From assembly GCA_039029315.1 (NCBI GenBank), contig JBCCGK010000050.1, positions 14,239 through 78,238 of the forward strand: a stretch of 64,000 nt of DNA, read 5' to 3'. The first letter of the stretch is position 1. Each line of letters starts with the position of its first letter. The notes beneath the pieces were generated by a model. That model had not been told where the DNA came from. It made no database searches and worked only from the letters and a program-made list of their open reading frames with translations. This document shows, piece by piece, positions 43,093 through 51,969 of the stretch. The position numbers were made by a program, and so were the translations under genes. Source of the DNA: JBCCCJ01 sp039029315 (GTDB lineage Bacteria; Bacteroidota; Bacteroidia; J057).

Positions 43093-46000
43093 TCAGATTT
43101 CTATCTGGTAAGCGTTTCTGATTGCATCATAAACCACATCGTGAATTCGCTGACGAATTTTCAGCTCATTCAACTTCCAGTTGTTGGGCTTGGGATGGAC
43201 TCGATTGGAGAGGAATATGTACACCAATTCCTCCTCTGGATCTACCCAGGCACATGTGCCGGTAAATCCTGTATGACCAAAGGAAGCTTGTGATGCCTGA
43301 GATCCAATGATGTATTCAGAGCGATAGGTGGGTGGTTTGTCAAATCCGTAGCCTCTGTGGCCACCTTGCTTTCGGGTATACTCCCGGACGACATTGGGGT
43401 CCATGAATCGCTCTCCGCCATAATGTCCAAGATTGAGAAGCATCTGGAATAAATGTGCCAGGTCCTGCGCATTGGAGAACAAGCCTGCATTGCCGGAGAC
43501 TCCTCCAAGCAGAGCAGCTGTTGGATCATGGACATATCCCCGCAACAATTGACCTCTCCAGGCTCCATCATATGTCGTGGGAACAATTCGTTCTGGCTCA
43601 CACCACTGACGTGGATTGAAGGAGGTATTTTGCATTCCGAGCCCCTGATACAGTTCTCGCTGCAGGTAGACATTCATCGGTTCCTGATTGATAGAATCAA
43701 TCGCTTGCTGGACCAAAATCATATTGGCATCGCTATATTCGTAAGCCTTGGCAGGAGAGACATTGGTTGCCTTCGTTTTCATCCAAAGGCTATCCCAATA
43801 GTCTTCTCGCATGAAGAAATCTCCTGCGACTTGTATCGAGTAGAGGCTATCATCAGAGGCATGATAATAGCGATCGTATTTTCCTACCAGACTATCCCGA
43901 TAGTTAAGGAATGGCAAAATCGCTAAGCCAGCCGGTAATCCACTGTGATGGGTCAGCAGTTCGGATATCTTCAGATCAAAAATCTGTCCTCGCCGTTTGA
44001 TTTGCCCCATCTTCCAGGTTTTCAAAATCAATAAACTATCTGCGCCCCAATCAACCGTATCTGTAGCAGGTTGAGCAGAGGAAGCACTTCGTTGGGATAC
44101 AAGAACAAAAGGAGAAGAATCCTTTTTCAGTACAGGAAGCGAATCCTTGTGAACAAATAAGGTATCGGTATGTGAAACTGAATCCATGATCACCAACTGA
44201 TCACGGAAGAAGCGACTTAATCTGTCATCTGGATGAAGTCTGTCATCCTGATCCATTTTCATGGATGCTACTGTTGTAGCAGCCACCTTGGTAACAGAGG
44301 CCAGATCATAGAGGTCTGAGGGATACACCCTTCGCTTGCGTGCATAGGTGTGATGTCCAAAAGCCTGATTATATATAACCTTTCCTCCTTTGGCTACCAG
44401 TACCTGACATCCAGGCATGGCATAGGCATGAATCCCTTCCTGGACGATAGAATCAATTCTTGCCAAATCTCCAGAGGCAATTCCCACTTCTTCTGGCTGG
44501 CTGAAAGCCAATCTGGTAACGGGAGTTGAGCGTCCCTGATCATAAGTCAGTCTGTCAGACAAACTCACTGGTAATCGACCGCCCGGCGAGACTCCTCCCC
44601 ACAATAACTGCCCCAATAGTTGTTGATCCAGGGGCAAGTTGTCATACACCTGCACGAGGCTTGGATACGACTCAAAGGCTGTCAAAGGAGATAAGTCCTC
44701 TCCAACATTGACAATAATGACCTCTGTCATCTTTGCCAGTGTTTCCAATGAAGTCATAAAATCGGGATCTATCTTATTGGGTTCTGACTGCTCGTTCAGG
44801 ACAATAACTACAGGATCAAATTCTGCGAGAATCCTTGGTTTCAGTGGCTTGATACCTTCATTGTCTTCTGATGGTATGTGAGACGTACTCACGGGGCCAT
44901 AGGTGCGCATGGTAGAGAGAAGGTCTGGCAATTCGTCTCCTATGACCAATAGATGTGTCGCCTTGTCTTTGATATTGGAAAATGGAATTTGCTGGTTGTT
45001 GTTCTGCACCAAAGTCAAATGCGCCTGCGCCAGTTGTCGGTTATTCCATCGGATGCGTGCATCATTGGACGGTGGCGAGAGTGTGTCCCGAATACTCGTC
45101 CATTGCATGCGGCTTGCATCACTCCACGATTTTGCCAACAGGAGCTTATGTCCATTTTCTTTCAATTCTTCGTCAGAGAAGAAATTGCGGCTGACAAGGT
45201 CTCGAGCTGTTGCCATTGCTATGGGGAGTTGATCAGGACGAACCAATATCAAGTCGGTACCTGCTTTGAGCATTTTGCGAACCTGATCCTCTACATCTCC
45301 CAACTCCTTTTCTACCTCTCCTAACAACAACCCTCTGTAGGCTATATTTTTTTCCAAATATGACTGAATAATCTGGGTCTTTTGAGAATTGAGGTGAATC
45401 CGATCGATTACCTCCGACTCGATCATCATGGCAGCAAATCCCGCCTGAGACATTTGATCATAAGGATGTAGCAAATATTCGATCCGCGCAGAGTCTCGTT
45501 CATAAGGGAAATATGGGACGACTTCTGTGGGACTCAACAGCACATGTGCTTGCTGGAAGCCTCGGTTGAGGGCAGCAAGATTGTTGACAATTTGTTCTGT
45601 GTTTTCATCCTGAAAATTCGCCTGAAGAGAGGGAGTAAGATAGAGATGAACGCCAAGTGCTTGTAATTCAACAGCAGCTTGCCTCCCTATCTCTCGTAAT
45701 AAAGAGTCATCCCGAATGGCTGCAAAGGAAAGATCATGAGGAATCTGAATCAAGGAATCCGCAATATTGGTCGCATCCATCCCAATCAATAAGGGATGTC
45801 TCGGCTGATGTTGCAGGGCATGGGTAAGTCTGTATTGATCCTGAATTGGATATCCCCGAAACAAAACCCCTCCGACCTGATACTGAGAAATCAAGGCGGT
45901 CAATTCTGGTTCTGTGGTATCGGCATGATCTGTCACGACCATGAACATTTCTCCAATTCTGCTTTCAGTCTCCATCTTGTGCCATACGGAGTCAGCCCAT

Positions 46001-46128
46001 CCTGCATCTACTGTGAGGAAGGGCGCTGGGCGATATTCTGGAAGCTCCTCTTTTGGGGAAATGGTTATCAACACCACCAAAAGTAGGCACAGCACTATCC
46101 AGAAACTCATATGTGAACGAGTAGTCAT
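43093..46128 (-). CDS. GH3-type / beta-lactamase-family fusion, GH3 site degenerate
   Basis: Start at the ATG at 46128 (1011 residues; another at 46110). After a signal anchor there is an N-terminal GH3/NagZ-like part (about 40-560) and a C-terminal serine-hydrolase part (about 580-1011). In the GH3 half the usual K-H-F-P-G-H-G motif is replaced by VVPYFPYERDS (203-213) and the nucleophile Asp block by GLLLGEVEKE (266-275), so NagZ-like cleavage is unlikely. In the hydrolase half, LASVTKVAATT gives the SxxK nucleophile, YSDAN the Y-x-N position, and GHTGF the third motif, so this half looks active. The fusion is typical of Bacteroidota and linked to peptidoglycan handling; the dead GH3 half may serve as a binding domain. 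Confidence 0.88.
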   Translation of the reverse strand: MTTRSHMSFWIVLCLLLVVLITISPKEELPEYRPAPFLTVDAGWADSVWHKMETESRIGEMFMVVTDHADTTEPELTALISQYQVGGVLFRGYPIQDQYRLTHALQHQPRHPLLIGMDATNIADSLIQIPHDLSFAAIRDDSLLREIGRQAAVELQALGVHLYLTPSLQANFQDENTEQIVNNLAALNRGFQQAHVLLSPTEVVPYFPYERDSARIEYLLHPYDQMSQAGFAAMMIESEVIDRIHLNSQKTQIIQSYLEKNIAYRGLLLGEVEKELGDVEDQVRKMLKAGTDLILVRPDQLPIAMATARDLVSRNFFSDEELKENGHKLLLAKSWSDASRMQWTSIRDTLSPPSNDARIRWNNRQLAQAHLTLVQNNNQQIPFSNIKDKATHLLVIGDELPDLLSTMRTYGPVSTSHIPSEDNEGIKPLKPRILAEFDPVVIVLNEQSEPNKIDPDFMTSLETLAKMTEVIIVNVGEDLSPLTAFESYPSLVQVYDNLPLDQQLLGQLLWGGVSPGGRLPVSLSDRLTYDQGRSTPVTRLAFSQPEEVGIASGDLARIDSIVQEGIHAYAMPGCQVLVAKGGKVIYNQAFGHHTYARKRRVYPSDLYDLASVTKVAATTVASMKMDQDDRLHPDDRLSRFFRDQLVIMDSVSHTDTLFVHKDSLPVLKKDSSPFVLVSQRSASSAQPATDTVDWGADSLLILKTWKMGQIKRRGQIFDLKISELLTHHSGLPAGLAILPFLNYRDSLVGKYDRYYHASDDSLYSIQVAGDFFMREDYWDSLWMKTKATNVSPAKAYEYSDANMILVQQAIDSINQEPMNVYLQRELYQGLGMQNTSFNPRQWCEPERIVPTTYDGAWRGQLLRGYVHDPTAALLGGVSGNAGLFSNAQDLAHLFQMLLNLGHYGGERFMDPNVVREYTRKQGGHRGYGFDKPPTYRSEYIIGSQASQASFGHTGFTGTCAWVDPEEELVYIFLSNRVHPKPNNWKLNELKIRQRIHDVVYDAIRNAYQIEI

Positions 46129-46599
46129 GTCTGTTGATCCTGAGATTATCAATCTTTCCTGTTTGTTACGCAGTTTATCAAAACTCCTTCTCACCACCAA
46201 TGAATCCTGTTGTTCATTCTAAGCCATTGTTTCATTTCTTGAAATATCAAATGAAAGAAACCACCTAGAATTGAAGGAATTCTATGAGAATTGGAACGAT
46301 TTAGAAGGAATAGCTGTGATAAATGTGACGTCTTGACTGGTTAAATTGCACGAAAAAGGGGGAGTGTAAGATCAGAAACCATTTCGTCGTAATGTGTATA
46401 TCTATATATACGGAATCTATCAAAGAGGGTTGATGGATATGCGTGATTCGTCAAAAAAGCTGAATAAATGGTAGGATTTCCTTTGCAGGTAGCCAAACTA
46501 TCCTGACAAGTGGATTATTGGAATACAGAGAAACTGCTTGTATGAGAATCATGCTTTTACAAGCAACAAAAGGCAGCAAATCAAAAAATCAGCTGATTA
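46129..46599. other. Intergenic region between the GH3 fusion and parE
   Basis: About 470 bp without a supported gene. A 7-bp stem gcttgta/tacaagc with a 15-nt loop near 46530-46560 could be part of a parE terminator. Nothing else recognised. Confidence 0.35.
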
Positions 46600-48459
46600 T
46601 CAAGCCATTACCACATCCTTCTCGATTTTCAGATTCTGGATGATAAATTTCTGACGGTCCGGTGTGTTCTTGCCCATGTAATACATCAGGAGTTTTTTGA
46701 TGGCAGTATCCTTCTGAAGCATTACTGGCTGCAGGCGGATATCTTCTCCAATAAACTGCCCAAATTCATCGGGAGAAATCTCGCCTAATCCTTTGAATCG
46801 GGTGATCTCTGGCTTGCCACCCAGTTTGTTCATGGCGGCTTGTTTCTCCTCTTCAGAGTAGCAATAAAATGTCTGCTTTTTGTTCCGAACCCGAAACAGG
46901 GGAGTGTCCAGGATGTACAAATGTCCCCCTCTCACCAAGTCAGGAAAAAATTGAAGGAAGAATGTAAGAAGTAGCAGACGAATATGCATACCGTCCACAT
47001 CTGCATCTGTTGCAATCACCACATTGTTATATCGCAAGCCATCAATCCCGTCTTCAATGTTCAGGGCATGTTGAAGAAGGTTAAATTCTTCATTTTCATA
47101 AACGACCTTCTTTGTCAATCCGAAACAGTTCAGTGGTTTTCCTCTCAAACTGAATACGGCTTGTGTATCGACATTTCTGGCTTTGGTGATCGAGCCACTG
47201 GCAGAATCTCCCTCAGTAATGAAGAGGGTGGTGCCAAGCTTCTTTTCCTGATCTCCTCTCTTATCCATCAAATGTACCCTGCAGTCACGTAATTTCTTGT
47301 TGTGGAGATTGGCTTTCTTGGCTCGTTTGTTTGCCAGTTTTTTGATCCCTGCGATTTCTTTTCTTTCTCGTTCTGACTGTTGGATTCTTTTCAGAAGCGC
47401 TGCTGCTGAATCTGGATTTTTGTGAAGGTAATTTTCTAATTCCTTGACAACAAAGTCATTGATAAATGTTCTGACAGTCGGACTTTTGGGACCTGCAATA
47501 TTGATAGAACCAAGCTTGGTTTTGGTTTGAGATTCAAATACCGGCTCCTGAACACGAATGCTGATGGCCGCAATGATAGAAGCCCGAATGTCAGTGGTAT
47601 CAAAGTTTTTTCCATAAAATTCTCTCACACACCTGACGATTGCTTCCCTGAATGCCTGAAGATGGGTTCCTCCTGAAGAGGTGTACTGGCCGTTGACAAA
47701 AGAGTAGTATTCTTCTCCATAAGAGTTGCCATGTGTCATGGCGAGTTCGATGTCATAGCCTGAGAGGTGGATAATGGGATAGCGGATGCTTTCGGGATCT
47801 GTTTTGTTTTCCAGCAAATCCAGCAAGCCATTTTTGGAATAGTATCGCTTTCCATTCAGGAAGAGAGACAAGCCTGCGTTCAAGTAGGCGTAATTACGGA
47901 TTTGATTTACCAGATAGTCCGGGATAAACCGATAGTTCTTGAACACCCCGCTATCCGGCCGAAACAATACGGTCGTTCCGTTTTCCTCATCTGTCTTCTT
48001 CACCCTATGATCTTTGACCAGCTCCCCTTTTTCAAATTCGGCCACTTTCTTTTTTCCATCACGCACAGACTCAACACGAAAATAATTCGATAGGGCATTG
48101 ACTGCCTTGGTTCCCACGCCATTCAGACCAACTGACTTCTTAAATGCTTCAGAGTCATATTTTCCACCTGTATTGATCTTGGATACACAGTCGATGACCT
48201 TGCCGAGGGGAATTCCTCTCCCAAAATCTCGAATAACTACTTCCCCTCCTTTGATCTGGATATCAATCTTCTTTCCATGTCCCATGACATACTCATCGAT
48301 AGAATTGTCAATAACCTCTTTGACAAGAATATAAATCCCGTCATCCTGAGAAGATCCATCTCCTAATTTTCCGATATACATACCTGGGCGGAGACGAATG
48401 TGCTCACGCCAATCCAGAGACTTGATACTGTCTTCGTTGTAGATGGGAGTTTTTGCCAT
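46600..48459 (-). CDS. parE: DNA topoisomerase IV subunit B
   Basis: The 619-residue product is a type IIA topoisomerase ATPase subunit. REHIRLRPGMYIG is the N-terminal arm, EVIDNSIDEY and DFGRGIP the GHKL ATP-binding boxes, GLNGVGTKAVNALS the lid, and LFITEGDSASGSI plus VIATDADVDGMHIR the Toprim metal-binding motifs. RFKGLGEISPDEFG completes the family signature. The length and the lack of a GyrB-type insertion fit ParE rather than GyrB, and the I-K-S-L-D-W-R-E-H start is typical of Bacteroidota ParE. It decatenates chromosomes together with ParC, whose gene is not adjacent here. Confidence 0.95.
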   Translation of the reverse strand: MAKTPIYNEDSIKSLDWREHIRLRPGMYIGKLGDGSSQDDGIYILVKEVIDNSIDEYVMGHGKKIDIQIKGGEVVIRDFGRGIPLGKVIDCVSKINTGGKYDSEAFKKSVGLNGVGTKAVNALSNYFRVESVRDGKKKVAEFEKGELVKDHRVKKTDEENGTTVLFRPDSGVFKNYRFIPDYLVNQIRNYAYLNAGLSLFLNGKRYYSKNGLLDLLENKTDPESIRYPIIHLSGYDIELAMTHGNSYGEEYYSFVNGQYTSSGGTHLQAFREAIVRCVREFYGKNFDTTDIRASIIAAISIRVQEPVFESQTKTKLGSINIAGPKSPTVRTFINDFVVKELENYLHKNPDSAAALLKRIQQSERERKEIAGIKKLANKRAKKANLHNKKLRDCRVHLMDKRGDQEKKLGTTLFITEGDSASGSITKARNVDTQAVFSLRGKPLNCFGLTKKVVYENEEFNLLQHALNIEDGIDGLRYNNVVIATDADVDGMHIRLLLLTFFLQFFPDLVRGGHLYILDTPLFRVRNKKQTFYCYSEEEKQAAMNKLGGKPEITRFKGLGEISPDEFGQFIGEDIRLQPVMLQKDTAIKKLLMYYMGKNTPDRQKFIIQNLKIEKDVVMA

Positions 48460-48593
48460 GAATGTTAGTGGATAAGAATGATCTACCGAGGAATGATCAA
48501 AAATTATGCTAAAAATATAAGTAATGCAAAAATACCAAGAATTTTACTCCCAGAAAAGTTCTGAAAACATTCTCCTTTGTCCTCAAAACACAT

Positions 48594-48601
48594 TATCTTT
48601 G
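48594..48601 (+). promoter_or_regulatory. -7 box TATCTTTG upstream of the IscA-type gene
   Basis: Exact TAnnTTTG box 18 bp before the chosen ATG (48620). A TTTG at 48576-48579 is 14 bp upstream, closer than usual, so the -33 element is uncertain. The box supports the short start of the gene. Confidence 0.5.
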
Positions 48602-48619
48602 CAGCAAAGCAGAAGAGCC

Positions 48620-48958
48620 ATGCAAGAATCAATGATTAAAGTATCTGAGGCGGCATTTGAGCATGTGAATACCCTACGAGCTGAGCAAGGGTATGATGAG
48701 AGTTATGGTCTACGTGTGAGCGTAGAAGGGGGGGGATGTTCAGGTCTGATGTATAAGCTGGATTTTGACAATCAGGAACAAGCAGGAGATCAGGTCATTG
48801 AAGATAAAGGAATCAGGATATTTGTCAATATCAAGAGTCTTCTCTATCTGGTAGGGACCGAGCTGGATTATTCTGGTGGTCTTCACGGCAAGGGGTTTCA
48901 TTTTTCAAACCCCAATGCTTCGCGTACCTGTGCTTGCGGTGAGAGTTTTTCAGTTTGA
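48620..48958 (+). CDS. A-type iron-sulfur carrier (IscA/SufA/ErpA family)
   Basis: Start at the ATG at 48620 (112 residues; 48632 also possible), because the -7 box lies directly before it. The three conserved cysteines are present: the first in VEGGGCSGLMYKL and the pair in RTCACGESF at the C-terminus, the C-x(~63)-C-x-C arrangement of A-type carriers. GKGFHFSNPNASRTCACG is the classic ending. It receives Fe-S clusters and delivers them to apo-proteins in the cytosol. Divergent from parE. Which subfamily (IscA, SufA or ErpA) cannot be decided; no suf or isc genes are adjacent. Confidence 0.93.
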   Translation: MQESMIKVSEAAFEHVNTLRAEQGYDESYGLRVSVEGGGCSGLMYKLDFDNQEQAGDQVIEDKGIRIFVNIKSLLYLVGTELDYSGGLHGKGFHFSNPNASRTCACGESFSV

Positions 48959-49015
48959 TCTATCGAACCCGCGATTGGCTACGCACTGCGTTGAACCTGT
49001 AATTCCCACCCCTAT

Positions 49016-51493
49016 ATGCGCTGGGTAAAATTTCTGATCACATTGGTCATAACCTTATTATGGATTGCTTTGCTGCTTTTTCCTAGCGGCGGCTTACCAT
49101 TTTCTATAGGTGCCTTTTTGAGTCCTTTTCAAGGGTTTTGGCAAAATGCCGAATCTTCAGGAGTTCCTCTCTCCGATCAAACCCTGAGCCTTCCTGCTTT
49201 GTCAGAAGAGGTTCAGATTGTCTACGATCAACGACGGGTCCCCCATATTTTTGCCAACAACACCACAGATCTCTACTATGCCCAAGGGTATATCCTGGCC
49301 CAGGATCGCTTGTGGCAAATGGAGTTTCAAGTGATTGCTGCGGCAGGTCGCTTGAGCGAATTTGTCGGACGAGGAGAGAATGATATATTCCTGAACAGAG
49401 ATCGATACATGCGGCGGATTGGTCTGGGATTTGGGGCGGAACGCGCACTACAAGAGGTAATGAAGGATGCGGAAACCAAGGCTGCTATGGAGGCCTATAC
49501 CGCAGGGGTCAATGATTATATCCAATCCCTTTCTGCAGCAGATCTTCCTCTTGAATACAAACTCCTGAATTACAAACCCGAACCCTGGTCTCTCTATCGA
49601 AGCGCTCTTTTTGGAAAATATATGGCCTTTGATCTGGCGGGTGGCTCAGATGATATTGGCTATACGCAAGCCTTGAAATTGTGGGGACGGGAAATGTTCG
49701 ATATTCTCTATCCTGAATATCCTGATGAATCAACGCCCATCGTCCCAGATGACCTCAACTGGTGGTTCCCCAAGCGACCGGGCTATCGCCTGAAACCCAT
49801 TCGGAAGATTCCCCCTCCACCAGAAGATTATCAACCTAGAACGCTCTTACAGTCTCCTGGTGTTGCAATGACAGACTTCCAACCTCATCCATTGAATGGA
49901 AGTAATAACTGGGCGGTCTCTGGTGCCAAGTCTAGCACTGGAAGACCTATCCTGGCCAATGATCCACATCTTGGCTTGAACCTCCCCTCTATCTGGTATG
50001 AAATTCAGTTGAGCGCGCCTGGGATTAATGCTTACGGAGTCACCTTCCCTGGTGCACCCGGAATCGCACTCGGCTTTAATGATTCTATCGCCTGGGGGTC
50101 TACCAATGCTGGACAAGATGTCATGGATCACTATCTCACCCAGTTCAGAGATGATCGCAGACAAGAGTATTTCTATGATGGGCAATGGCTTCCTGTGAAT
50201 CGGCGAGAAGAAGAATTTCGTATCAAAGGAGAAGAAAGTTATATCGATACGGTGCTGTACACACATATTGGACCTGTCATGTACGACCGGACCTATGGCA
50301 ACCAACCAGCTCCGCTCGCCTTGAGATGGATGGCACATGAACCCTCCAATGAAATCAGAACTTTCCTCAAGTTCAATCAGGCCAAGAACTATGAAGATTA
50401 TCTCGATGCGCTTAAAACCTATGTCTGCCCCGCCCAGAATTTCGTATTTGCCAGCCATACTGGTGATATTGCGATCTGGCAACAAGGAAGATATGTAGAC
50501 AAATGGCGTGAGCAGGGAAGATTCATCCTGGATGGATCGCGCCGGGATCATATGTGGAGTACCTACGTTCCCCAGGACAAGAATCCGCATGTTTTGAACC
50601 CCGAAGCCGGGTATGTGAGTAGTGCAAACCAGCATCCAACTTCTCAAAATTACCCCTATTACTATACAGGTTCATTTGAAGACTATCGGGGGAGACGCCT
50701 GCATTCCCTGCTGAGTGGAGATGATACAGTCACTATTGCCGATATGAAGTCTTATCAATTGGATAATTATGGCGTATGGGCCGCTGACATTCTCCCTACC
50801 ATGTTAGCAGATTTGGATACCAATGCCTTTTCTCCCACAGATAGGGAAATCTACCAGTCTTTACTCACATGGGATTACCAGTATAACAAAGAACAAACGA
50901 CTCCAACAGTATTCCAGCTTTGGTGGGAAGAGTTGTACAAAGAGGTCTGGAACAATGAATTCAACCAGCCTGATTACAAGCTGGAACTTCCTTCGTGGAG
51001 TACTACGATCAGTATCCTCAAGCAAAGGCCTGATTTCTCTTTTTTCCAGATTCCTGGAGATACGACCAAACGGACTCGGGCGATGCTGGTCAATCAGACA
51101 TTCCACAGAACTCTCGGCAAGCTCCAAAATGATTTTCCCGATTCTGAAGACTGGGCCTGGGGAAGTTGGAAACATAGCTATATCGCCCATCTGGTTCCGC
51201 TTTTGAAACCATTTTCAAGGAATGATATTTCCACCAATGGGTACAGACACATCCTGAATGCAAGTTCGGGCAGACATGGTCCCTCATGGCGAATGGTCGT
51301 TTCTCTCGGTCCCAAGGTGGAAGCCTATGGGATTTATCCGGGCGGGCAGACTGGTAATCCGGGAAGCAAAGACTTTGACAAATTCATTGATGATTGGGTG
51401 GAGGGGAAATATTATCGACTTTGGTTTATGAAAGGAGCCATGGATTCCGGTCAACCCAAACAAGCGACCTGGAGTTTTTTACCAAAAAAATAG
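49016..51493 (+). CDS. Penicillin acylase family Ntn hydrolase
   Basis: The 825-residue product has an N-terminal signal anchor (MRWVKFLITLVITLLWIALLLFP). The A-chain region contains DLYYAQGYILAQDRLWQM, a family hallmark. The B-chain would start at the Ser of NGSNNWAVSG, the autocatalytic N-terminal nucleophile (about residue 296), followed by RPILANDPHLGLNLPSIWYE. AWGSTNAGQD and a late HNLGHGS-like block ANQHPTSQNYPYYYTG complete the fold. These periplasmic enzymes cleave N-acyl groups from amines, including acyl-homoserine lactones and beta-lactams in some members; the substrate here is unknown. Fully sized. Confidence 0.93.
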   Translation: MRWVKFLITLVITLLWIALLLFPSGGLPFSIGAFLSPFQGFWQNAESSGVPLSDQTLSLPALSEEVQIVYDQRRVPHIFANNTTDLYYAQGYILAQDRLWQMEFQVIAAAGRLSEFVGRGENDIFLNRDRYMRRIGLGFGAERALQEVMKDAETKAAMEAYTAGVNDYIQSLSAADLPLEYKLLNYKPEPWSLYRSALFGKYMAFDLAGGSDDIGYTQALKLWGREMFDILYPEYPDESTPIVPDDLNWWFPKRPGYRLKPIRKIPPPPEDYQPRTLLQSPGVAMTDFQPHPLNGSNNWAVSGAKSSTGRPILANDPHLGLNLPSIWYEIQLSAPGINAYGVTFPGAPGIALGFNDSIAWGSTNAGQDVMDHYLTQFRDDRRQEYFYDGQWLPVNRREEEFRIKGEESYIDTVLYTHIGPVMYDRTYGNQPAPLALRWMAHEPSNEIRTFLKFNQAKNYEDYLDALKTYVCPAQNFVFASHTGDIAIWQQGRYVDKWREQGRFILDGSRRDHMWSTYVPQDKNPHVLNPEAGYVSSANQHPTSQNYPYYYTGSFEDYRGRRLHSLLSGDDTVTIADMKSYQLDNYGVWAADILPTMLADLDTNAFSPTDREIYQSLLTWDYQYNKEQTTPTVFQLWWEELYKEVWNNEFNQPDYKLELPSWSTTISILKQRPDFSFFQIPGDTTKRTRAMLVNQTFHRTLGKLQNDFPDSEDWAWGSWKHSYIAHLVPLLKPFSRNDISTNGYRHILNASSGRHGPSWRMVVSLGPKVEAYGIYPGGQTGNPGSKDFDKFIDDWVEGKYYRLWFMKGAMDSGQPKQATWSFLPKK

Positions 51494-51505
51494 CAAGAAG
51501 CATAC

Positions 51506-51913
51506 ATGAGATTTTTTCTTCGTTTCATCTTGATTTTAGTCTTAGGGTATCCGGCAGGACTCTGGCTTCCCTGGTGGGGCATTGCCATCATCGCTTTTTT
51601 GGTTGGGGCTATCTTAAGCGAAAAACGAAGAAGACGGGTATTTGCGAAAAAGCAACCGCCAGCACGCAGTTTCCTTGCAGGATTTCTCGCGGTCTTTCTG
51701 CTTTGGGGAGGCATGGCCTTCTATCTCAATGCCCAAAATTCGGGTTTTCTTGCCGAGAGGGTTTCCCAACTCATCACAGATAGCCCACCTTTTCCCGGAC
51801 CGATTCTTCTTGTCGTCGGAACGGCCTTCATCGGCGGAGCGATGGGCGGACTCAGTGCGTTGACCGGCAACTTCTTTGGAGAAGCTTTGAAAGGAGGAGG
51901 CGCCAGAAAGTAA
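51506..51913 (+). CDS. Hypothetical integral membrane protein
   Basis: The 135-residue product has about four hydrophobic segments (FILILVLGYPAGLWLPWWGIAIIAFLVGAIL, FLAGFLAVFLLWGGMAFYL, ILLVVGTAFIGGAMGGLSALTG) separated by a basic KRRRRVFAKKQPPAR loop that should be cytoplasmic, and a short Gly-rich C-terminus. No family recognised. Only 12 bp after the penicillin acylase stop, so it is probably co-transcribed with it. Confidence 0.8.
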   Translation: MRFFLRFILILVLGYPAGLWLPWWGIAIIAFLVGAILSEKRRRRVFAKKQPPARSFLAGFLAVFLLWGGMAFYLNAQNSGFLAERVSQLITDSPPFPGPILLVVGTAFIGGAMGGLSALTGNFFGEALKGGGARK

Positions 51914-51969
51914 TTGCTCATCAGGTGGGCTTCATCACCTCCCTTCTATTCACTTCCCGGTACAAGAAC

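Noticed and set aside
49847..50647. 266-residue minus-strand frame opposite the penicillin acylase
   Set aside because: Covers the conserved Ntn-nucleophile region of the plus-strand gene, so it is a mirror frame.
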